A stretch of DNA of 64,000 nt from assembly GCA_963971575.1 (NCBI GenBank), contig OZ020616.1, positions 58,882,907 to 58,946,906 of the forward strand, read 5' to 3'. The first letter of the stretch is position 1, and each line of letters starts with the position of its first letter. Shown here piece by piece: positions 56,575 through 64,000 of the stretch. This DNA comes from Liopterus haemorrhoidalis (Eukaryota > Arthropoda > Insecta > Coleoptera > Dytiscidae). A program made the position numbers and the translations under genes. The notes beneath the pieces were generated by a model that did no database searches, was not told where the DNA came from, and was given only the letters and a program-made list of their open reading frames with translations.

Positions 56575-57564
56575 TGGTTGGTTTATATACGGAACAAGAA
56601 TATGGAATGGGAAATAAGAATAGTACACACGAATAAAAAATATGATTCCATTTATATCGGACATAACATTTCGTCGCTGCGCCTGCGTACTTGCGTTGGC
56701 CTGTGTTTAAAGTGGGAAACAGAATGCAACGAGTTCTACGACGCGTTAACGGCGTACGTACGGCGCTATCTGTCAGAAGAAAGTTAAAACCAAGCTGTCG
56801 TACGCAAGTGCACAGAATGAACAACGTCCTCCGGCGTTCGAACGCCGTTGATACTAAATGTTCGTCAACTTCCAACTTTTGACGCCGTTGAACGTTGACG
56901 CAGAACACCTAACCTCAGTTTTTACTGAATGGTAAAGTGTTTGTATGTATAAATAACTTGCATAAAACATAAATAACATCACACACAAGTATTCATCATC
57001 CATTATACTTTTAATAAAAGAAAGCGCACGTATTAACACAGATATAGGTTGTCAAGTGACACTTGACGGCGTTATAAATTATTGCATTGTGTGCAATTCG
57101 AAAATTCTCAACGGCGCTACGCAACGCTGTCGCAAATGACGCCGCGCTGACGGCGTAGCGCGCTGTGCATTCTGTTCCAGGCTTAACGGTTGTCGTTTGA
57201 CAGGTTCTTGTGTTTAATCTAACCTTTAAAAAAAATTCGTTTGCAGTAAAATGAATTTAGAAGATTTTGTAAATTTATTTACTTGTGTTTCACACATTAT
57301 ATTGTTGTTTCCAACCTTCTGATCACAGCTGGAAAACATCTGTTGAACAAATTTTATTACGGCCGACATTTTGACCATTGTGCGCATGCTTATCGTCTCT
57401 TATTCTTGGAATAGGAATAAAATGTTAAATGTTATCAACTATTCTTGTGTTTAAGTTAAATTTCATTTCTACATAAACCGATATACGGCGCGGCAATGTT
57501 TTAACATCTTGTGTACTATTCTTATTTCCTATTCCTTATTCTTGTTCTGTATATAAACTAACCA
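56575..57564. mobile_element. Harbinger-like element with CpG-rich interior
   Basis: TIRs of about 57 bp (TGGTTGGTTTATATACGGAA... and its inverse), with TAA at 56572-56574 and 57565-57567, a PIF/Harbinger-type target. The interior 56680-57180 is rich in GACGCCG/ACGGCGT words and much GC-richer than its surroundings. Several short frames exist, none with a recognised domain. Confidence 0.75.
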
Positions 57565-57730
57565 TAACTTGGAAAGAAAATTGGAGCCTTACGAGGCGTG
57601 CCCATTTTTGCCATTTTCAAAGGTTTTGTTTGAAGATTAGTATTTATTATAAAAGTTGAGTTAATAAGGCCCTAATTTCTTTCTAGATTAAACAATATAC
57701 GAAGATTTCAAAAATCTAAACCGCAGTACT

Positions 57731-57970
57731 TCATATTTTATTGTGTAAAACTTTGAACGCAGCTTTAGGAAAACTGAGGCATTTTTCAGACTGCTGTTCT
57801 CTCGGTTCGACGTAGATTTCTGGTGCTCCACCGTTTGGCAGCCACCGTCGCCTCTTCTGTTCCGCTGTATAGAGTTCGTATTCCGTTATAGGGTTCATGC
57901 ATATGTAATTCTCAGTTGGTTTTTCATAAATATTGTATGGAATTTTAACAGGTATACTCAAACTATCAGT
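57731..57970 (-). CDS. Possible terminal exon, unknown protein
   Basis: The minus frame runs from just after a stop near 57985 to the stop at 57731. It reads IPVKIPYNIYEKPTENYICM..., then EQKRRRWLPNGGAPEIYVEP and CLSFPKAAFKVLHNKI. Composition is protein-like (P, E, Y, few simple repeats). An AATAAA signal on the minus strand overlaps the stop region. A weak AG acceptor (ACTGATAG) lies just upstream. No family recognised and no other exon of the same gene found. Confidence 0.35.
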   Translation of the reverse strand, partial: TDSLSIPVKIPYNIYEKPTENYICMNPITEYELYTAEQKRRRWLPNGGAPEIYVEPREQQSEKCLSFPKAAFKVLHNKI

Positions 57971-57979
57971 TTCAAATAT

Positions 57980-58300
57980 TTAGAATTTCATTTTGGAAAC
58001 TTTTCAATTAATTCTTTTCACTTAATACTGTTTATGGAAACTTCTATTCAGGGAAAACATATTTTAATAACTTGATAAAATTTCATGTTCTGAATCACGG
58101 ACCAAAATTTGTAGTCTAGGATGTTGAAGTCAAAGCTGCTAGGCGGTCAATGAACAGAAGAAGTAAAGTCTGGTACATTGCTTTCAAGCCACTGCTACAC
58201 AGCTTTTACGAGCAAGCGTTGAATCTTGCTGGAAACTTCAGTGATGTCCAGCAAAAATGCCGTCCTTCCGTTTTCTAACTATCGACTTCAACACTGTTTA
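57980..58300. other. Non-coding stretch
   Basis: About 320 bp. 58080-58260 contains a GTCAATGAACAGAAGAAG...CTTTTACGAGCAAG segment that could be decayed mariner coding sequence, but it is too short to call. Confidence 0.3.
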
Positions 58301-59680
58301 TAGGGTTTTGTAGGTATGACCACCAAAAAACCCTTATAACGTCACTCATGTGTCTGTCTGTACGGTTGAAATTGTAGCCAAACGGCTGAACATAAGTTGA
58401 AATTAGACATACTTGTACAACTTTTTGTCCCACATATAGGAAAACAATAGAGAGTTCAAAAAATACAGCGCGGGATAAATATAAACAAATATGTATTTAA
58501 TGGAAAAATAAATATATTTTTTTTAATTGAATGGGGTATCTAATGAAACCTCTTAATGCGTGGATGCACAAATTTTTATTTTTGAAAAAACTTTTTTTTT
58601 ATGTTGTTTTTGTCAATATAATGGCAAAAACTTTTGTCCCCCACCCTATTTCCCAGAGGGGTTGAACTAAAAATCAGGAAAAAATCTCAAAAATGTACAT
58701 TGATGAGAATCGGAATAGTTCAACAAAAAATTCGCAAAATATGGATTTCACGTGTCGTGGAAAAAAAAATTTTTTTTTTTTTAAATTTATTGGGTGGTGT
58801 CAAAATAAAGTTTTTCAGACGTAGATAAAAGAATGGGAAGTAGTTTTTTATTTATTTATTTTTTTTTATTTTAATATGATTTTATCCAAAAAAGTATTAA
58901 AAAGTGTCCCACACCTTTTAACCCTAAGGGGTTAAATTAAAAATCTGAAAAAATTCTAAGCTATGAACCGGAAACGTAAAAGAGCAAAATATTTATCCGA
59001 TTTCGTTTTTGGAATATATTGCAGTTTTTGTGTTACTGAAAAAAAAATATATATATATTTAAATATTATTGTGGGGATATTAAATGGAAGCTCTTTACAA
59101 GCTTATTAGAGCTGAATAAGGACCGGTAATTAATTTTTGAAATACATTTCATTTTGACTAAATTTTGCCAAGCATTAAGATTTTCATTTAATATCTTAAC
59201 TAAAACATAGATACATTTTGTTATGGGTAGAGAAGAGGTACGTAAATTTATTTTGCAAATATCGACTAGGAAAATAAATAAATAACTGATCGGTTGCTGG
59301 GATTCCATTTCTAGTAGAGAATCTGTTAGTTTTTCATATAGTCGCAATATAAAAAATGTCTCTGTAGGCGTTATGATCTTAAGATCGCCCGCAGTGTTGC
59401 CAGTTCTGGATTTGATTGATATTTTTGCAAATATACAAAAAAAAAAAAAATGCGTTAAAATATATATTATGGTATTATTAGAGATATATGATACGCGGTA
59501 GAAAAAATCTAACTGCAACCTTCTTGTCGTGCCTATTGATTTAAAGGATTTAAAACACTTGTAATTGTGTTATGTAGTGACAGGCATTCATCGTTTGGCC
59601 TTCTAATAATCATCATTCACTGACTAAATACCTACAAAACCCTGAAATGTGTGAAAATTCACACTTCTCTTCATTTTTTA
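58301..59680 (+). mobile_element. HINE-like element, long subfamily, uninterrupted
   Basis: Start box TAGGGTTTTGTAGGTATGAC and the GTGTCTGTCTGTACGG segment; end at the hairpin terminus 59632-59680. About 1.38 kb without insertions. It is the best reference copy of this subfamily, and the unoccupied-site donor for the 37 kb MITEs. Confidence 0.85.
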
Positions 59681-59805
59681 GTAGATTACATCACAAAAAT
59701 AAAATAAGCATCATAGTTTTAGCTATATTATTTCCCTAAATATTATGTAAAATATTTTAAATATTCAAGCGTTTGTTTTTCTAACATTATTTTCTATTGT
59801 TTCAG

Positions 59806-60868
59806 AAAATGGTTGGTTCCAAACGGTAAACAATGCTTCACCGGAGTACGTCATCAAGGCGCCGTAGGGCGTCTCGAAGTGCAGCGTCCAGTCCTCAAAC
59901 AAGGGCGCCAAGGTCGCCTCAAATGTCACCCAATAGGCGGGCGAGTATAGCTGTTTCCCCGGTCGAACCACAAAGATGTCTACTCCCAGAAATGAACCGA
60001 AGTCCACGTCACAGCATGGTACCAGACATAAGTCTAAGCAGAAACAGTCTGGACTCCGAAAGTCCAGAAAATAGTCCACGAAATAGTCTAATGCCAGAAA
60101 AACTCCTAAGTCCACGTGGGAGTTTAATACCAGACCAGGCATTAAGTCCAAGAAACAGTCTAGTTCCTGAAATAAACAGAAGTCCAAGAAATTCATTAAC
60201 ACCAGACGTATACACAAGAAGTCCAAGAAATAGTTTTATACCTGATTCAGCATTAAGTCCAAGAAATAGTTTAATTCCAGACTCAGCATTAAGTCCACGT
60301 AATTCCCTAGTGCCAGACTTTAACAGAAGTCCAAGAAATTCACTAGTACCAGACTCAAACAGAAGTCCAAGAAATTCATTAGTACCAGAATCAAGAAGTC
60401 CAAGGCACTCCCTAGTCCCTGATTCATACAACAGTCGTGTAGCACTCGATTTCAATCGAAGTCCACGTAATTCATTAGTACCAGATCATAACAGAAGTCC
60501 AAGACATTCCCTGGTACCAGATTCAACAGACCTAAGAAGTCCAAGACATAGTCTAGTTCCTTCAGACTCACAGACTTGGTCCAGAAATCAGAATGAGGAT
60601 GGAAGTCGATCTCCTAGACACACAAGTCCAAGGGGGAGTATTGCTCAGGAAAGGACAAGTCCTAGGGAGTCCATTTGTGAGTATCCTGAAGACAGGAGTC
60701 CAAGGGGAAGTATATGTCCGGAACATAATAGAAGTCCAAGGGGAAGTGTGGGACATGGGGACTTAAGGCAAAAGTATGATCCGGCGAAAAGTCCAAGAGG
60801 AAGTTTGACTCTTACTTTTCAAGAACCACCAGCGACGGAAAGGAGATATAGCGCTGATAATAATTCTC
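59806..60868 (+). CDS. Exon of a serine/proline/arginine nonapeptide-repeat protein
   Basis: A polypyrimidine tract and TTTCAG end at 59805; a donor CTC|GTAAGT lies at 60869. Translation from ATG 59833 gives 345 codons plus one base. An in-frame TAA at 59827 means this is either the first coding exon (with a short upstream ATG frame in its leader) or an exon whose real entry I have misjudged. After a basic start (RSTSSRRRRASRSAAS) come about 20 copies of SPRNSLVPD or variants (SPRHSLVPD, SPRGSICPE), separated by 0-6 residues. The repeats decay to SPRGSL at the end. Low-complexity, likely disordered, with dense SP and RxS phosphosite-like motifs. No catalytic domain. I do not recognise the family. 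Confidence 0.75.
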
Positions 60869-61176
60869 GTAAGTATAATTTTTTAAATAATCTTCTTTTC
60901 GAGATATGGAAATATTTACAAGGATTCCGGCAAAAAAATTTAGTCGCAAAATATGACCTCGAAAGCAGAACCCTAAAACCTATTAATCGCACCAGTTTCC
61001 AAAAGTCCCGCAAAACTTTCTTTCAAAAAGAGTCAATATTGCCAATAGCAGCAAAATAAAAATCTTAATTTTTTCATAAAAATAAAAATAAAAATACAAA
61101 AACATATTGCATGTAAATAAAATAAAATTCTAACAAATTACAAAAGGTGGAAATTACAAAAATAACTAATAAGACA

Positions 61177-61426
61177 CAGGGTCGGATTAAGGGGGTGTCA
61201 ATAAAGTCAGTTGCCTAGGGCGCCAGATGCAAGGAGTGCTGAAAATTTTTGTTGAAAACTTAGTTTTTACTAAACAAATATTTTTAACAGCAATGAACAA
61301 CTTAATTTTCAGCGCCCCTTAATATTTGGGTTTAGCTGGCTAGTAATATTTGCGTAATTATGCACATCTGGGGGCGCCATATAAAGTGTCTGTCCCGGGG
61401 CGCGGAAATACTTTAGTCTGACCCTG
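61177..61426. mobile_element. hAT-type MITE in the host intron (250 bp)
   Basis: Ends CAGGGTCGGATTAAGG and, inverted, CAGGGTCAGACTAAAG. 8-bp flanks ATAAGACA and ATCACACA match at 6 of 8. GGGCGCCA words near both ends are subterminal inverted motifs. Confidence 0.75.
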
Positions 61427-62124
61427 ATCACACACAGTTCATATAATCACAATTATAGAGAAGAAAAATGTTAATAAATAATATGAACTTTTCTCCTACA
61501 AAAATAATAAATAACAGATTGTTTTTTTTTTCTTCCTTTTTGATTCCTTTTTATTCATTTTATAAGTTTTATAAGTCTTTCAATTTATCTTTCAATATAA
61601 GTTTTCAATTGTTAGTAGCAAGAAAGCGATTAATCAATTAATTTAATGAAAAAAAAATAAAAATGAATCGACATTAATCGTTATTAACATTTCGTTCCGG
61701 TATCGATTTCGGTTTTTGAAATTGAACAATATTACGTTCCGGTTACAGTTCCGGTTCTGTTAAAAATTTATTCGGTTTATTTCGGTTCGGTTCCTAAAGC
61801 CGCATTCAGACCTCTTTAAATTAACGAATTATAGACCGTGCGCTGTATCGCTCTGAGTTATGCTTTATTGCATTCTTTTTAACGTTCCATGTACCGTACA
61901 CATCTGTTATAAATTAATACGTTACGAATAGCCCTCCATCTGTGAATTTTGAAACCAACTATTTAGCTTCGTAAAATATTTTATATGTATTATCGTTCTT
62001 ATAATTCTGTTGTCTTAGATTTTAACTACCTAATTACCTAAATTGATCATGTTTACTGTCCGTCTTTGTAATTTTGAGCAAGATTTATTAATGAAATATC
62101 CTTATTTGTTTATAATAATTCAAA
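61427..62124. other. Intronic non-coding stretch
   Basis: 61690-61800 carries GTTCCGGTT/TTTCGGTTCGG words like the hAT remnant at 53.6-53.76 kb. The rest is AT-rich with no gene. Confidence 0.4.
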
Positions 62125-62301
62125 ATGTGCGTCTGCGCAGACAGTTCAAAACTGGTAATTTCATGACGGTAACTTAAGGACAAAATTACTGTAGCTGATG
62201 ACAGCACCAAAGATTTAAACATCAAGTGGGAAAGCATACCGATCTTAAACATCGGTGAACTTTAAGTTCACTCGTTTTGAAGATCTAGTGTGAAAAGGGT
62301 A
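62125..62301. mobile_element. Harbinger-like end fragment, single subterminal unit
   Basis: Inverse of the left end of the 17351-18207 element: one 128-bp unit plus the adjoining GTCTGCGCAGAC-containing segment, ending GTGTGAAAAGGGTA with TTA at 62302-62304. The single unit shows the triplication at 17.35 kb is not universal in the family. Confidence 0.8.
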
Positions 62302-62407
62302 TTACGGATTCTCCATTCACCATTAATTTGAATGGGACTAAAGATTCTGCGTATTTTATTTTCGAAAACTATGAGATTAGTTACCTATATTATATTATTT
62401 TTTTCAG

Positions 62408-62526
62408 ATAAGCCAAGGGCTACTTCACCGTATCGCATGTCTCTCCGTGGCCCCCAAGTGAATCTGGGGTACACTGCATCTACGTCCGAGAGCGGTTCAA
62501 GAAGACCAAGTAGTTCTGTCAGCCAG
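62408..62526 (+). CDS. Second exon of the nonapeptide-repeat gene
   Basis: Acceptor TTTTTTTCAG at 62398-62407; donor CAG|GTAAAA at 62527. Joining the last base of the previous exon completes 40 codons: HKPRATSPYRMSLRGPQVNL..., ending SRRPSSSVSQ, phase 0. The Ser/Pro/Arg bias continues (TSPYRMSLRGP), supporting the join. The intron (1539 bp) holds a hAT MITE and a Harbinger end. Further exons must lie beyond 64 kb or were not recognised. Confidence 0.7.
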
Positions 62527-62799
62527 GTAAAAAAAATCTAGCATGTCATTTATTTTCCCGCCAAGCATCCTTAATAGATACGTTATTTCTCTCTGCGCAT
62601 CATTTTATACCTTCCCAGCATGATTAATGTACGACCCATCACAGATCCCGGGGAAAATATTTTTTTAATAAAATAAAAATGCGAAGTATTTTTAGAAAAA
62701 TACGTGATAGAATTCAAATCAAACCAGTTCAGAAAACAGAGATAAAAAAATAAGTACAAATATTAATAAAATATTGTTTTGCTGAAATATAAAACTTAA

Positions 62800-63290
62800 C
62801 CCTTAACCGCATAGTGTGCCATATATGGCACATTCCGATTTTTATTTTTTATTTTACTTTTAAAACTGAATCAGAACGTTACTTCATGAATGTTCATATA
62901 TGCCACAAACACAGCAATGGATCCTGCAGTGTCTCAAGTAATGGACTGCAATAGATTTGAGGATATCAAGCGGAATTTTCAACGATAACTTTGAATTTAT
63001 TGAGAAAGGACAACTGAAAGATACGACCTTTTCTTTCAAAAATTCGAGGGCGACTGCTTTTAATCCCTAAGGAAGAAAACCTAGCAATTGACGAGAAAAT
63101 AATATGGAATAATTTTCTTTTGTAACATAATGCAGCATCATAATGTTCCATGTATGGCACAAACCCTATTTTCATAAAAATAATAATTAATATTTTAAAT
63201 ATATTTTTTAATTAATTTTTCTATCAATAAGAACAAATTCCTAATGCCCATGAATTATTTCAAAAAAATAAAAATTCATGCAGTAAAGGG
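62800..63290 (+). mobile_element. piggyBac deletion derivative, copy 2
   Basis: TTAA at 62796-62799 and 63291-63294. Inverted ends CCCTTAACCGCA and TGCAGTAAAGGG. The + strand carries the same transposase fragment as 11839-12357 (AMDPAVSQVMDCNRFEDIKR, with a frameshift). Confidence 0.85.
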
Positions 63291-63420
63291 TTAACTAAAC
63301 TATAGTCTGTTAGGTAGAACGCAGTATTGCTCTTATGGCAAATATTGTAAAAGTATCCAAATTTATTGCAAAAATTGTTGTCTTTTGTTGTGAATTTATT
63401 TAAACTTAATAGAAAAATCA

Positions 63421-63730
63421 GCTGTGGCCACCACAGGACCAACCGCCATCACAAATTACTTGTATAAAATACATTTTAGCAGTAGAGTATAAATAACTTG
63501 GCCTAATATTTTCTAACAGAGATATTCAGACCAATTCTGTAACTCAGTTACTATGATCATAGGAACTAAATTTGTCACTATGAGCAAGGTCAGTTACTAT
63601 CATGAATGAAAGTCATTATACTTTTTATAATATTTTATCTTGTAGTAACAATACTACACAGTAAATTTTGACAGAATTGATCTAAATATTTATCATAACC
63701 ATGGAAACGTTACATATAAATATGAAAAAA
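63421..63730 (+). repeat. Dispersed repeat with unoccupied hAT site and its own insertion
   Basis: Inverse partner of 6195-6355. It reads GCTGTGGCCACCACAGG without the hAT element, and contains an extra ~160 bp (63527-63685; ends CAGACCAATTCTGT and ACAGAATTGATCT) that is absent from the 6.2 kb copy. Confidence 0.8.
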
Positions 63731-63737
63731 TAGAAAA

Positions 63738-63905
63738 AATTTCGACAGACAGACAGACCGACAGACAGCCGGACGGACAGACGGACAGACACACCGACAG
63801 TCATCATGCTAAAAATAGTCAAAACGTTATGTAGGGACCTCAATTCGTGAAGACCCATCGAAATCTCTAAATATCTAAATCGGTATGATCACAATACCTC
63901 CCTCA
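63738..63905 (-). repeat. Family B repeat, second copy
   Basis: Inverse of 9969-10130, with the CAGACAGAC run at 63745-63800 and the AATACCTCCCTCA end at 63893-63905. Confidence 0.65.
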
Positions 63906-64000
63906 TACCCTTTTCACACTAGATCTTTAAGATCGGATGTTAAAGTGAATGTATCTTTAAACGCTAATGTGAAACCGTATGGCCTCGGTTAAATACAAGC
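63906..64000. mobile_element. Harbinger-like element, cut by the window edge
   Basis: TACCCTTTTCACACTAGATC onward matches the inverse of the right end of 17351-18207 (18115-18207). The element continues past 64000. Confidence 0.8.

Noticed and set aside
60009..60455. Minus-strand 148-codon frame across the SPRNSLVPD array
   Set aside because: Shadow of the repeat-coding exon. The plus frame has splice sites and continues in phase in the next exon.

Overview
The window is AT-rich eukaryotic DNA. It is most likely from an insect, judging by the dense mix of mariner, DD41D, piggyBac, hAT, Harbinger-like and INE-1-like elements, Jockey-type LINE fragments and tRNA-derived sequences. No bacterial operon structure, CRISPR array or rRNA is visible. 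No database search was possible, so family names rest on motifs, terminal repeats and target-site duplications (TSDs) read directly from the sequence.

Host genes are sparse. The one convincing gene is on the + strand at the right end. An exon at 59806-60868 encodes about 20 tandem copies of a serine/proline/arginine-rich nonapeptide (core SPRNSLVPD) and splices in phase to a second exon at 62408-62526. Two weaker exon candidates lie at about 51985-52306 (a GC-richer block readable on both strands) and 57731-57970 (minus strand).

The rest is a transposon graveyard. From left to right: an INE-1/DINE-1-like (Helentron-type, HINE) repeat family with at least 14 copies or fragments runs through the whole window. 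2.7-8.6 kb holds a piggyBac-like end, a tRNA SINE, a rearranged mariner carrying a palindromic MITE, a 1.36 kb hAT element and a fold-back element. 9.4-16.2 kb holds HINE copies, hAT and piggyBac MITEs and LINE tails. 17.3-18.2 kb is a Harbinger-like element with tandem 128-bp subterminal repeats. 19.7-26.9 kb holds two hAT derivatives, a Jockey-like LINE and a full-length but broken DD41D element. 28.2-29.3 kb is a second DD41D copy with a long intact frame. 30.1-35.2 kb holds a TTAA palindrome, a nearly intact Tc1/mariner-superfamily element with long inverted ends, and a Polinton/Maverick-like packaging-ATPase fragment. 36-46.6 kb is nested HINE, MITE, mariner, pogo and DD41D copies. 49.5-52 kb is two adjacent tandem-repeat arrays. 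52-59.7 kb is more HINE, LINE, hAT and Harbinger copies. 59.8-64 kb is the host gene with more MITEs in and beyond its intron.

Several insertions are exceptionally well defined because the unoccupied site is present in a related copy inside this window. Examples are the hAT at 6356-7714 against 63.43 kb, and the MITEs at 37082-37453 and 37781-37899 against 33.7-34.0 and 59.2-59.5 kb. The most unusual signals are the tRNA-like modules at a fixed place inside the INE-1-like elements, the ATPase fragment framed by inverted repeats, the 128-bp tandem unit that duplicates a transposon terminus, the 43-bp-spaced palindromes at a piggyBac-like end, and the nonapeptide-repeat gene.
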